Shown piece after piece: positions 9,176 to 17,570 of a stretch of 64,000 nucleotides of DNA. Every line of letters begins with the position of its first letter. The stretch's first letter is position 1. The stretch comes from JANMZO01 sp963763135. Its GTDB lineage: Bacteria > Actinomycetota > Acidimicrobiia > Acidimicrobiales > JANYDT01. Under the pieces are notes generated by a model. It saw only the letters and a list, made by a program, of their open reading frames with translations. It was not told where the DNA came from and ran no database searches. The DNA is taken from NCBI GenBank assembly GCA_963763135.1, contig CAVXNJ010000009.1, forward strand, positions 1-64,000, in the 5' to 3' direction. The position numbers were made by a program, and so were the translations under genes.

Positions 9176-9859
9176 GTGGCCAAACAGACCCGTGGACTCG
9201 TGGTGGACGACGAACCGAATATCGCGTATCTGGTTGCGGCCAGCCTCCGGTTCGACGGCATAGACAGCGTTACGGCCGCCTCCGGCGAGGCTGCGCTATC
9301 GGCGTTAAAGCGCGAACGCTTCGATTTCGTCATTCTTGATGTAATGCTTCCGGACTTCGATGGCTTCGAAGTGCTGCGGCGCATGCGTGCAGCAGGCGAC
9401 AACACCCCTGTGCTGTTTCTCACCGCACGCGACGAGACTCCCGATCGTGTGCGGGGCCTAACCGTTGGGGGCGACGACTACGTCACGAAACCGTTCGCGG
9501 TCGAAGAGCTCGTTGCCCGAGTGAATCTCATCCTGCGACGTGCCGGCGCCGTTGACGTACGGGTGCTTGAAGTGGGAGACCTTCGAATAGACGACGACGC
9601 TCATCGGGTCTTCAAGGGAGGGAACGAAGTCCACCTGTCACCGACGGAATACAAGCTCCTTCGCTACCTGATGGTCAATGTCGACAGAGTCGTGTCGCGG
9701 TCCCAAATCCTCGACCATGTGTGGGACTACGATTTCGATGGCGAGTCTTCCATTATCGAATCATTCATGAGTTACCTGCGAAAGCGTGTCGACTCCACCG
9801 AGCCGAAGCTGATTCACACTCTGCGCGGCATCGGGTACTCGCTCCGGACCCCGACGTAA
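9176..9859 (+). CDS. OmpR-family response regulator
   Basis: 227 residues: receiver domain (1-120) with acidic pocket DDE at 11-13, phosphoacceptor Asp55 in FVILDVMLPDFDGF and conserved Lys105 in VTKPFA, followed by a winged-helix DNA-binding domain (about 128-225; LSPTEYKLLRYLMVN, VWDYDFDG, LRGIGYSLR). GTG start at 9176. It is followed after 31 bases by its histidine kinase, and probably controls the upstream exporter unit, though no operator was identified. Confidence 0.95.
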   Translation: MAKQTRGLVVDDEPNIAYLVAASLRFDGIDSVTAASGEAALSALKRERFDFVILDVMLPDFDGFEVLRRMRAAGDNTPVLFLTARDETPDRVRGLTVGGDDYVTKPFAVEELVARVNLILRRAGAVDVRVLEVGDLRIDDDAHRVFKGGNEVHLSPTEYKLLRYLMVNVDRVVSRSQILDHVWDYDFDGESSIIESFMSYLRKRVDSTEPKLIHTLRGIGYSLRTPT

Positions 9860-9890
9860 GGACTGCAGCGATGGAAAGCGACGAATCGAG

Positions 9891-11333
9891 ATGAAGCTAC
9901 GCGCCCGTCTGCTCCTTTCGGCCGTCCTGATCATATGCACACTTGTTATTGGGTTCGTCGGGTTGGCCTTCAACCAGCGACGCTTTCTGTACGCTCAGCT
10001 TGATAAACAACTCACCGGCATTCCGTTGGGCGCGATTCCTTTCGCCGCTGATGGGGTTCGTCCGGGACCGTTGGCGGGCTCTAGCAGTTCACCGCCGGCC
10101 GGGCTTGTCCAACCGACGGCGAAGCAACAGGCCGAGATCGATCAAGCACGGTCGAATTCGATAACCGATGTTGCGGTAGCGCTCATCTCGTCTGCCGGGC
10201 AAGTGAGATTTGTCGTAACCCCGACCGATAGCTCGTTCGGGAAACCGAAGCTCGACGCATCGCTCATCGAACGGGCATTGAGATCCGGTAAACCACTCAC
10301 CGCTCCCGCCGACGGCGGATCGGCACCCTTTCGAGTTCGCGCGTTTGCCCGGGATACAACCGGCGAGCGAATCGTCCTCGGCCTCTCGACGGCGCGGGTC
10401 GAAGAGGTGCAGCGGCAGTTGGCCCGGACGGCGTTGTTGGCAGTGGGAAGCATATTGGGACTCATCGCCCTGATCGGTATATGGATATCCCGTCTGGGTC
10501 TTCGCCCAATCCGCGCGCTTACCGATGTTGCAGAGGCGCAACTTGGAGGTGACCGCACACGTCGTGTGGAACATCCGGCGCTGTCAACCGAGGCCGGGCA
10601 ACTCGGTGCAGCCTTCAACAAGATGCTCGACGAGCGCGAGCGGGCCGAGAACCAGCTGCTCGCGTTCGTGTCTGACGCAAGCCATGAACTTCGGACACCA
10701 CTCACGTCTATACGTGGGTATCTCGACCTCGAGCGAAACAATGCTTTCCCTGATGAGGCTCAACGTGCGGATGCGATGCGGCGCGTGCGCGGCGAAACCG
10801 CGCGAATGACAGGTCTGGTCGACGATCTACTGCTACTCGCACAACTCGATCAGGGCCGGCCCCTCGACCGTGAGCAAGTCGACGTGTCAACGCTCGTCGA
10901 TGACATCGTTCACGACACCCAGATGACCCTGACCGAGCGCACGATCATCGTGGACATCGAACCCAACCTACGAGTCACCGGTGACCGCGATCGCCTAGCC
11001 CAGGTGTTCACCAACCTGATCAGAAATGCCGTCGTCCACACACCCGTGACATCAAGCATCACAGTCACGGGACGCCTCTATCGACTCCCGAAGCCGTGCG
11101 TAAGGATCGAGGTGTCCGACACCGGTCCCGGATTGACACCCGAACAAGCGACCCTCGTATTCGACCGCTTCTATCGAGGCGAATCCTCGAGATCGCGAGA
11201 TCGCGGTGGTGCCGGCCTCGGCCTCTCCATTGCCAAATCTATTGTTGACTCTCACGGCGGAACGTTGACACTTCACAGCGAAACGGGTCACGGATCGGTA
11301 TTTACTGTCGAGATCCCTGCCGCGCTTGACTGA
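9891..11333 (+). CDS. sensor histidine kinase (HAMP-HisKA-HATPase)
   Basis: 480 residues. N-terminal TM helix (LLSAVLIICTLVIGFVGLA), an extracytoplasmic sensor of about 150 residues, a second TM (LLAVGSILGLIALIGIWI), HAMP, HisKA with phospho-accepting His265 in SDASHELRTPLTSIRGYL, then HATPase with the N box (NLIRNAVVH), G1 (DTGPGL) and G2 (GGAGLGLSI). Same strand as and 31 bases after the response regulator. The sensor domain resembles MtrB/TcrY-like actinobacterial kinases in layout; the signal is unknown. Confidence 0.95.
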   Translation: MKLRARLLLSAVLIICTLVIGFVGLAFNQRRFLYAQLDKQLTGIPLGAIPFAADGVRPGPLAGSSSSPPAGLVQPTAKQQAEIDQARSNSITDVAVALISSAGQVRFVVTPTDSSFGKPKLDASLIERALRSGKPLTAPADGGSAPFRVRAFARDTTGERIVLGLSTARVEEVQRQLARTALLAVGSILGLIALIGIWISRLGLRPIRALTDVAEAQLGGDRTRRVEHPALSTEAGQLGAAFNKMLDERERAENQLLAFVSDASHELRTPLTSIRGYLDLERNNAFPDEAQRADAMRRVRGETARMTGLVDDLLLLAQLDQGRPLDREQVDVSTLVDDIVHDTQMTLTERTIIVDIEPNLRVTGDRDRLAQVFTNLIRNAVVHTPVTSSITVTGRLYRLPKPCVRIEVSDTGPGLTPEQATLVFDRFYRGESSRSRDRGGAGLGLSIAKSIVDSHGGTLTLHSETGHGSVFTVEIPAALD

Positions 11334-11541
11334 TGTGAATCGACACGCGATTTGTCGTTGCCGCGTTCTCCACTGTCGGCGTCGATCCTTCGCTCCCGAA
11401 CAATGAGGCGAGCAAGCATGACGCAATCCGCAAGGATCAAGCGTTCTCGGAATTCCGGGAACTCTGCGAACCTCCGAGTTGTCTACCGCCCTAGAGTCCG
11501 GTAGACAAGCCGAGGGCAACCGTTCAAAAGGGGAGGGCCCG

Positions 11542-11886
11542 ATGAGTGATGGACCGCTGGTTCCCGAGACTACGGGGGTGACTGTTGAGTTGCTGGGCGT
11601 AGTGGACCTTGGCCCCGAGATCGACGGAATGGCAGGGCGCCAGTTGCGGATGCGCAAGTTCACCATGGAGCCCGGGGCGGTCTTCGGCCCGCTACATGAT
11701 CACAAGGGGCGGCCAGGGATCGTGTTCGTGCTCGCCGGAACGATAACCGACCATCGGAATGACGTCGCAACTGATTACGGGCCGGGACCGGGCTGGCCGG
11801 AGGACAGGAACACGCTCCACTGGCTTGAGAACCGAGGAACTCTCCCGGCCGTCGAGATCTCGGTCGACATCGTCACGAAGCAATAG
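11542..11886 (+). CDS. cupin-domain protein
   Basis: 114 residues. ATG 11542 is chosen because of GGGAGGG just upstream. The small beta-barrel shows cupin-type motifs: GPLHDHKGRPGIVFVLAG (metal-binding His pair) and LHWLENRGTLPAVEISVD. Single cupins of this size often act as sugar or small-acid isomerases, or as binding proteins without catalysis. It stands alone between the kinase and the channel gene, so no pathway is suggested. Confidence 0.75.
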   Translation: MSDGPLVPETTGVTVELLGVVDLGPEIDGMAGRQLRMRKFTMEPGAVFGPLHDHKGRPGIVFVLAGTITDHRNDVATDYGPGPGWPEDRNTLHWLENRGTLPAVEISVDIVTKQ

Positions 11887-11978
11887 GAGGGCGCCTGACA
11901 CATCGGTCTGATGGATGGGCTCGACGTCCGAGCATGACAATCGCGCGAGCCAGCAAGGCTTCTCGGTACGCTCGGATT

Positions 11979-12602
11979 ATGTCGTCGACGTTGCTGCTCT
12001 CCCTTGACCTGGCCGGGATCTCGGTATTTGCGATTGCGGGCGCGTTGGTGGCCGTCGGTGCCGGCTTTGATCTGTTCGGTGTCGTCGCGCTGGCTGTCGT
12101 GAACGCTGTTGGCGGTGGAATGATTCGCGACAGTCTGCTCGGAGCAACACCTGCCGCCGCGCTTCGAGACTGGCGATACCTTGCGGTGCCATCCGCGTTC
12201 GGCCTGGTGATTCTCGTCGCTCATCCTGTGGCGGCGCGCATGAACGAGGTGATCGTTATCGTCGATGCGCTCGGCCTGGCCATTTTCGCGGTCGCGGGGA
12301 CCCAGAAGGCGCTTCGTTTCGGCACCGGCATTCCCGGGGCGATTGCACTCGGTGTCGTCACCGCAGTTGGTGGGGGTGTCGTGCGAGACGTGTTGGTGAG
12401 ACGCGCACCGCTAGTCCTTCACCGCGACATCTACGCCCTCGCAGCAGCCTTCGGCGGGATAGTCGTCGTTGTCGGAGACCGTATGGACGCCCGTCCCGGA
12501 TTCGTGGCAATCATCGCCGCCGTTGCCACGTGGGTCCTTCGTCTGACCGCGCACTACCGCAAGTGGAACGCACCCACAGCGCGTCCGGCCACGGGAACCT
12601 GA
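11979..12602 (+). CDS. TRIC/UPF0126-family membrane protein
   Basis: About 207 residues and seven predicted TM helices in two homologous halves, each with a glycine motif (AVVNAVGGGMIRDSLLG and GVVTAVGGGVVRDVLV) characteristic of the UPF0126/TRIC trimeric cation-channel family (YadS/YicG in E. coli). ATG 11979 gives the standard family N-terminus (LSLDLAGISVFAIAGAL); the ATG at 11934 would add 15 charged residues. Bacterial members are K+/cation channels or glycine uptake proteins. Confidence 0.9.
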   Translation: MSSTLLLSLDLAGISVFAIAGALVAVGAGFDLFGVVALAVVNAVGGGMIRDSLLGATPAAALRDWRYLAVPSAFGLVILVAHPVAARMNEVIVIVDALGLAIFAVAGTQKALRFGTGIPGAIALGVVTAVGGGVVRDVLVRRAPLVLHRDIYALAAAFGGIVVVVGDRMDARPGFVAIIAAVATWVLRLTAHYRKWNAPTARPATGT

Positions 12603-12676
12603 TCCTTCGCATCGAGGTCCGATAGAACCTTTCAGCGACAATCAGTTCTGCCCGTCGGGCCCCAACCAGGTGCGGC

Positions 12677-14047
12677 TCAGCTGTGACTCGACCCTGGGCG
12701 GTGTGCAGCAGCGGGGTGCCGGTGGCCGAGGCGGGGTCCGTTACCGAACAGCTTGTCGCGATAGGTGCCCGGGCTGTATTCGGTCTTGTAGATGCCGCGA
12801 CGTTGGAGTTCGGGAATGATGTGGTCGACGACATCAGTGAACGTTTCTGGCATCACTGCGTACGCCAGATTGAAGCCGTCGAGGTCGCACTCGTTCGCCC
12901 ATGCGGTTAGTTCGTCGGCAATGCGCTCGGGCCCGCCGACGAGGACGGGACCGCCACCGCCAAGACCGATCCTCCGGGCGATGCTTTCGATGTTTGCTGC
13001 TCCGGACCTGTCGCCGGCGAACGCGGCTGCTGCCGACTGGATCGCGTTGCTGTTGGCCGCGCTTGCCGCGACGAACTCCGGTTTCGAGAAATCGATGCCA
13101 GTCCAACCGGAGAGCACCGTCAATGCGCCTTGCGGGCTCACGTACTGCATGTACTCCTCGTACTTGGCCCGGGCCTCGCGATCGGTTGGGCCGGCGATGA
13201 CCGTCGTAAGCGCGAACACGAGGATGTCTGACGGATCGCGTCCGGCTTCTACTGCGAGAGAGCGGAGCGTGGCGACGTCTGCGGCGGTCTTGGCGCGGGA
13301 GTTACCTCCGACGAACACGCACTCGGCGTGCTTTGCTGCGAATGCCATGCCTTTCGCTGACGCCCCGGCCTGGTAGAGGACGGGTGTCCGTTGCGGCGAC
13401 GGCTCACACAGATGGATCGCGTCGATCTGGAAGTACGTGCCGTCGTGGACGACGCGGTGGACCTTGGCTGGATCGGTGAACACTCCGGCCTCACGGTCGC
13501 GACGGGCGGCGTCGTCTTCCCAGCTGCCCTCCCAAAAGCTGTACTGGACGTCCATGAACTCCTCGGCGATGTCATAGCGGATGTCATGGTCGACCTGCTT
13601 CGCTGCTCCGGCTCCTTTGGCTCCGCTGTCGAGGTAACCCGTGACGATGTTCCAGCCGATGCGGCCGTTCGTGAGATGGTCGAGCGTCGACATGCGCCGG
13701 GCGAACGACAATGGCGGTTCGTGGGACAGGTTGACGGTGACGGCGAACGCGAGGTTTTGCGTCATGTACGCCATTGGTGCGATGACGAGAAGTGGGTCAT
13801 GCACCGGGACTTGCACGGCGTCGGTGAGTGCAGCGTCGACCGTGCCGCCATACACGTCGTAGACGCCGAGTACGTCGGCCAGGAAGAGACCGTCGAACAT
13901 ACCGCGCTCCAACAGTTGGGCGAGCTCTACCCAGTGCTGCGTGGTGCGGTAATCGCCGGATCTATCACGCGGATGACGCCATAGCCCTTGCGATTGATGG
14001 CCCACACAATTCATCGCAAAGGCATTAAGGCGAAGCTCACGACGCAC
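12677..14047 (-). CDS. LLM-class flavin-dependent monooxygenase (NtaA/SnaA/DszA type)
   Basis: Flavin-dependent two-component monooxygenase that needs FMNH2 from a separate reductase. Family sequence throughout: MFDGLFLADVLGVYDVYGG near the N-terminus, GRIGWNIVTGYLDSGAKG, and TPVLYQAGASAKGMAFAAKHAE. The GTG at 14047 is taken as start because AGGAAGGAG lies six bases upstream; 456 residues fits the family. Members oxidise nitrilotriacetate, pristinamycin, dibenzothiophene sulfone or similar compounds; the substrate cannot be read. A nitroreductase-type flavoprotein is encoded 1.6 kb away. Confidence 0.88.
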   Translation of the reverse strand: MRRELRLNAFAMNCVGHQSQGLWRHPRDRSGDYRTTQHWVELAQLLERGMFDGLFLADVLGVYDVYGGTVDAALTDAVQVPVHDPLLVIAPMAYMTQNLAFAVTVNLSHEPPLSFARRMSTLDHLTNGRIGWNIVTGYLDSGAKGAGAAKQVDHDIRYDIAEEFMDVQYSFWEGSWEDDAARRDREAGVFTDPAKVHRVVHDGTYFQIDAIHLCEPSPQRTPVLYQAGASAKGMAFAAKHAECVFVGGNSRAKTAADVATLRSLAVEAGRDPSDILVFALTTVIAGPTDREARAKYEEYMQYVSPQGALTVLSGWTGIDFSKPEFVAASAANSNAIQSAAAAFAGDRSGAANIESIARRIGLGGGGPVLVGGPERIADELTAWANECDLDGFNLAYAVMPETFTDVVDHIIPELQRRGIYKTEYSPGTYRDKLFGNGPRLGHRHPAAAHRPGSSHS

Positions 14048-14247
14048 GACGTGCTCCTTCCTGTAGGAAAGTGGGTCCGTTTTCCGGATTGATCCAACGC
14101 GACTTGGCCGACGAAACCCGGGAAGGATTGCCGAGATGGAGGCCCGAAAACTCACTCATCCGCACACGGTACAGGCGGCGCCAACCGATCGGTCAAGACG
14201 GGGATCACGAACGTCGAACAGCGCATTGAGTTCGCGCCGGCCACGGC

Positions 14248-14691
14248 TCAGCGCGGCCGGGCACCAGCGGAGACGAGTGCTTCGACCCAGCGCGCGGGAT
14301 CGTCGACTTCGATGCGGTAGTCGATCGTCCCCGTGGCGCGCGGCGGATTCGTTGACCTCAGTGAAAGGGCACCGCTCTCCACTCCGACAGTGAACGCCGG
14401 CAGGTCCGAGCGCTCGAACACGCCGTAGCGCTGAGGCCGCTCGACGAGATGCAGATGCGTGGCAGTTAGCACCACTCGCACGTTGTTGCGTCGGAGTCCG
14501 CCACGATGGAGTGTCTCAGACCGGAACTGGTGGAAGCGGGTCGTCATCGTCGTCGGCCCGCTGTCGATAATTACGTGATCGAGTTGAGCGACCTCTCGGT
14601 CGATCCCTCGCCGGATCGCGGTGAAGACGACGGCGAGGATGGTCGCAGTAAGAGCGAGCGACCCGATGATCCCGATCAAGACGATGACCAT
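14248..14691 (-). CDS. membrane-anchored hypothetical protein
   Basis: 147 residues with one N-terminal TM helix (MVIVLIGIIGSLALTATILA) and a soluble domain of about 115 residues that ends WVEALVSAGARP. The domain looks beta-rich (VRVVLTATHLHLVERPQRYG) and resembles PH-like folds of small actinobacterial membrane proteins, but this is only an impression. It is transcribed alone; a 12-bp repeat lies just upstream of the start. Confidence 0.6.
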   Translation of the reverse strand: MVIVLIGIIGSLALTATILAVVFTAIRRGIDREVAQLDHVIIDSGPTTMTTRFHQFRSETLHRGGLRRNNVRVVLTATHLHLVERPQRYGVFERSDLPAFTVGVESGALSLRSTNPPRATGTIDYRIEVDDPARWVEALVSAGARPR

Positions 14692-14711
14692 CTCTCGATT
14701 CTAGAAGGGCA

Positions 14712-14747
14712 ATACTTCCCTCGATACTTCCCTCGATACTTCCCTCG
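14712..14747. repeat. 12-bp direct repeat, three copies
   Basis: Three perfect copies of ATACTTCCCTCG sit about 20 bases upstream of the ATG of the minus-strand membrane protein, where its promoter should lie. Copy-number change here could alter promoter spacing. Confidence 0.85.
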
Positions 14748-14849
14748 ATGTCCCCGTGCGAACTTGGCGTCGCCAAGTCGAAAGTGCTCCGACGGACACC
14801 GCGTGAAGGGCGATGCTTTGCGTTCGTTCCTACGCCGGACTACTGTCCA

Positions 14850-14864
14850 GTTCCATTATGGAAT
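14850..14864. promoter_or_regulatory. HxlR-type palindrome, site 1
   Basis: GTTCCATTATGGAAT: perfect TTCCAT/ATGGAA arms around one base. It matches the consensus GTTnCATnATGnAAC of three other sites at 17459, 17490 and 20668. It overlaps the ATG at 14858 of the hydratase gene, or lies 38 bases before the alternative GTG at 14903. Confidence 0.6.
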
Positions 14865-15685
14865 CCACAACTTCGACAGGTGATCGGCATCCCCACGGAC
14901 AGGTGCGTACGGAGGTGGTTGACGAGCACATTCTCGTAATGACGGTTGACCGGGTTGAGAAGAAGAACGCGTTCACGCCGAAGATTTCCACTGAGTTGGA
15001 GGACGCGATGACGCGTCTCGACGAGGATCCGGATCTGTTCGTCGGCGTGTTGGCGTTCGCTGGTGAGCACACGACGGCCGGTTTGGAGATGCCGTTGTTC
15101 TTCAGCGAAGAAGCGAAGCGTGACGCGGCGGCGCGGGTGGCGAGCCGGACGTCGGAGCCGGTTGATCCGTACGGTCTTGGTCGACGGTTGCGCAAGCCTC
15201 GTATTACGGCGGTGCAGGGGATCACGTTCACGATCGGGATCGAGATCGCGCTTGCCGGCGACATCATCGTTGCGGCGTCCGACGCTCGGCTGTGTCAGCT
15301 GGAGCCGAAGCGGGGCCTCGCTCCGCTGGGTGGCGCAACGGTTCGTTACGTGCAACGGGCGGGTTGGGGTAACGCGATGTATCACCTGTTGCGCGCGAGT
15401 GAGTTCGGGGCCGAGGAGGCATATCGGATGGGGTTGGTGCAGGAAGTGGTGGAACCGGGTCAACAGGTCGACAGAGCGATTCAGCTTGCACGCGAGATGC
15501 TGCAGTGCTCGCCGAGCGCGCTGGTGCACACGATCGCGAACGCGCGTCTAGCGCTGGATCACGACGAGTTGGCGGCGATAGCTGCGATTCCCGCGATGTC
15601 GGCTGCGGTACAGACGACGGAAGACTTCGCCGAGGGGATCGCGTCGTTTCTGGAGCGTCGCCCGGCACGATTCACGGGGCGCTGA
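14858..15685 (+). CDS. enoyl-CoA hydratase/isomerase (crotonase) family protein
   Basis: 275 residues of crotonase fold: VDRVEKKNAFTPKISTELED, the central GITFTIGIEIALAGDIIVAA with oxyanion-hole glycine, and QLEPKRGLAPLGGATVRYV. The Glu in QLEP corresponds to the first catalytic Glu of hydratases; the second appears replaced (GNAMYHLLRAS), so the reaction may be isomerase- or hydrolase-like instead. ATG 14858 is used, but homologues usually begin near VRTEVVDEHILVMTV, which fits GTG 14903. It is followed after one base by the nitroreductase fusion, so they form an operon. Confidence 0.85.
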   Translation: MESTTSTGDRHPHGQVRTEVVDEHILVMTVDRVEKKNAFTPKISTELEDAMTRLDEDPDLFVGVLAFAGEHTTAGLEMPLFFSEEAKRDAAARVASRTSEPVDPYGLGRRLRKPRITAVQGITFTIGIEIALAGDIIVAASDARLCQLEPKRGLAPLGGATVRYVQRAGWGNAMYHLLRASEFGAEEAYRMGLVQEVVEPGQQVDRAIQLAREMLQCSPSALVHTIANARLALDHDELAAIAAIPAMSAAVQTTEDFAEGIASFLERRPARFTGR

Positions 15686-15686
15686 G

Positions 15687-16829
15687 ATGGACATCGACTT
15701 CCGCCATGTTGACGAGACGCTGGCCACGACCCGGGCCGTCCGAAAGCGTCTTGATTTCGAACGTCCGGTCGACAATCAGCTGCTGCTCGATTGCATCGAC
15801 CTGGCCGAGCAGGCGCCAACGGGAGGCAATCTGGGCAGCCGCCGGTGGATTGTCGTGCGTGACCAGGCCGTGAAGGATCAGCTCGGCGAGTTGTACAAGG
15901 AGTCAGCGCTTGGGTTCATGTCGTCTGCAGCCGAGCGCCTGCGGGGGACCGGTCACCCTCAGGAGAAGGTGATGGCTTCGGCTGAGTACCTCGCCGAGCA
16001 TCTGGCCGAGGTTCCTGCGATCGTGATTCCGACGATCATCGGCCGACACGATGGGAGCGGTCGGCCCGGTTTGTTCGATTCGGTGATTCAGGCGGCGTGG
16101 AGTTTCTGTCTGGCGTTACGGGCCCGTGGGCTCGGCACGACGTGGGTCACCGCCGCGTTGCAGGATGAGGCGCGGGTGAAGTCGATTCTCGGGATCCCGG
16201 ATGACATGACCGAGATCGTGTTGCTGCCGGTGGCGTGGACGAAGGGAACCGAGTTCCATCGCGCACCGCGACATCCCGCTCGGGCGATCACGTATTTCGA
16301 CCGGTTCGGGACGACCTCGGAATCGGGTCCGCAGGAGATGCTGACATTCACCGATGGTCCAGGAGTAACCGTCGAGATCGACATCGACGCACGCGCCTCG
16401 AAAGTGTGGTCGCTGGTGAGCGAGCCGGAAGTGGCGACGCGCTTTTCGGAGGAAGCGGTCGACGCGCAGTGGGAGAACGATGAGCGCGGTGTTGGTGCGG
16501 TGATCGTCGGTCGGAACCAGCACTCAGCGATCGGGGAGTGGTCGATCAAGTGCTTCGTCGACGCGTGTGACGAGGAACGGTCCTTCGGCTGGCGGACCTC
16601 GAGTATCGAAAATCCCGGGGCTCGGTGGCGCTTCGACCTCGAACCGTCGGGCAACCGGACTCGGTTGCGATTCAGCTACGTCATCGGACCGGGCCGGTCC
16701 GGGACGACCGCTGCGATCGCCGCCAACCCGGACAAAGAAGCTCGGGTCCTCCGCCGACGCCTCAACGAGGTTCAGGCCAACATGACCCGCACCGTGGAAG
16801 GAATCAAACAACTCGCCGAGGCCCAGTAG
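15687..16829 (+). CDS. nitroreductase-SRPBCC fusion protein
   Basis: 380 residues in two parts. Residues 1-215 are a nitroreductase-family FMN domain (TTRAVRKRLDFERPV at the N-terminus, AEQAPTGGNLGSRRWIVVRD for flavin binding, GLGTTWVT). Residues 228-375 are an SRPBCC/polyketide-cyclase-like lipid-binding domain (VTVEIDIDARASKVWSLVSE, then FGWRTSSIENPGARWRFDLE). Nitroreductases reduce nitro, quinone or enone groups with NAD(P)H; the SRPBCC pocket could hold the substrate. The two domains in one chain are uncommon to my knowledge. Its 3' end overlaps the convergent HxlR reading frame by 58 bp. Confidence 0.85.
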   Translation: MDIDFRHVDETLATTRAVRKRLDFERPVDNQLLLDCIDLAEQAPTGGNLGSRRWIVVRDQAVKDQLGELYKESALGFMSSAAERLRGTGHPQEKVMASAEYLAEHLAEVPAIVIPTIIGRHDGSGRPGLFDSVIQAAWSFCLALRARGLGTTWVTAALQDEARVKSILGIPDDMTEIVLLPVAWTKGTEFHRAPRHPARAITYFDRFGTTSESGPQEMLTFTDGPGVTVEIDIDARASKVWSLVSEPEVATRFSEEAVDAQWENDERGVGAVIVGRNQHSAIGEWSIKCFVDACDEERSFGWRTSSIENPGARWRFDLEPSGNRTRLRFSYVIGPGRSGTTAAIAANPDKEARVLRRRLNEVQANMTRTVEGIKQLAEAQ

Positions 16830-17437
16830 GGGCTCTCTGTCAGGGAAGCGGGATCACCGTCTCGCCAGTCTGCGTGCAGTGTCCGGTTTCGGTCGTGGTC
16901 GGGTTGAGGGTGTCGGTGCTGATGGTTTTGGTGCGACGGTTTTGGTGCTGACGGTGTCGGTGCTGACGGTTTTGGTGCTGACGGTTTTGGTGCTCCCGGG
17001 CCGGCCTTGGCGGCGACGTCGTGCACGTCGAGGGGCTGCGCGCATTCGCTGCAGACGACAACCGCGTGCATGTCATGGTCGCACGTGTTGTGGTGCAGCA
17101 CGAGTGGCGTGCCTTCCGGACCGCAGAGCCAACGTTCGCCCCACGTAGCCATGGCCGCGAGCACGGGGTACACATCTCGGCCCTTCTCGGTGAGGCGGTA
17201 CTCGTAACGAACTGGTTTGGCCTGATACTCGACCCGACGAAACACCCCTTCGTCGACGAGGTCGTTGAGCCGCAGGGTGAGCATGTTGCGGCCGATGCCG
17301 AGCTCGCGCTGGAAGTCGTCGAACCGGCGCATTCCGAGACACGCTTGACGAATCAGCAAAAGGTTCCAGTGATCGCCGAGCAGCGCCACGCTGCGCGCAA
17401 TCGTGCACGGCCATTCCGACGTATCGACACGCTTCAC
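16772..17437 (-). CDS. HxlR-family transcriptional regulator with repeat-rich tail
   Basis: Winged-helix regulator: CTIARSVALLGDHWNLLLIR and RFDDFQRELGIGRNMLTLRL are canonical HxlR sequence, and the domain ends near residue 140 with VVVCSECAQPLDVHDV. Beyond this is a low-complexity tail (APKPSAPKPSAPTPSAPKPS) from six tandem 15-bp units. One unit has lost a base, which throws the frame into a long run ending inside the nitroreductase gene. With that base restored, the protein would stop at 16854 (KPDTARRLARR) and the genes would not overlap. It is divergent from the molybdopterin oxidoreductase, with two palindromes between them that are its likely operators. Confidence 0.85.
   Translation of the reverse strand: MKRVDTSEWPCTIARSVALLGDHWNLLLIRQACLGMRRFDDFQRELGIGRNMLTLRLNDLVDEGVFRRVEYQAKPVRYEYRLTEKGRDVYPVLAAMATWGERWLCGPEGTPLVLHHNTCDHDMHAVVVCSECAQPLDVHDVAAKAGPGAPKPSAPKPSAPTPSAPKPSHQNHQHRHPQPDHDRNRTLHADWRDGDPASLTESPYWASASCLIPSTVRVMLA
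16910..16998. repeat. 15-bp tandem repeat, six copies, one of 14 bp
   Basis: Units of the form GTTTTGGTGCTGACG (variant GTGTCGGTGCTGACG). The copy at 16925-16938 has 14 bases. It encodes the Ala-Pro-Lys-Pro-Ser repeats of the HxlR tail, and the short copy changes that gene's frame. Confidence 0.85.
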
Positions 17438-17458
17438 GGGATCAGTCTAGGTCACAAG

Positions 17459-17473
17459 GTTGCACGATGGAAC
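17459..17473. promoter_or_regulatory. HxlR-type palindrome, site 2
   Basis: GTTGCACGATGGAAC, an imperfect palindrome 22 bases upstream of the HxlR ATG. It shares 13 of 15 bases with the site at 17490 and is spaced 31 bp from it, about three helical turns. Confidence 0.6.
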
Positions 17474-17489
17474 TGACTCCGGATGAAGG

Positions 17490-17504
17490 GTTGCATAATG
17501 GAAC
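17490..17504. promoter_or_regulatory. HxlR-type palindrome, site 3
   Basis: GTTGCATAATGGAAC; 12 of 15 positions are symmetric. It lies between the divergent HxlR and molybdopterin oxidoreductase genes, 66 bases before the latter's ATG at 17571. Confidence 0.65.
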
Positions 17505-17570
17505 GTACATCGTTACGCTCGCTCTTCGAACTGCGCCGGCGAAGCGCCCACTGCACTCCAAGGAGAACCG

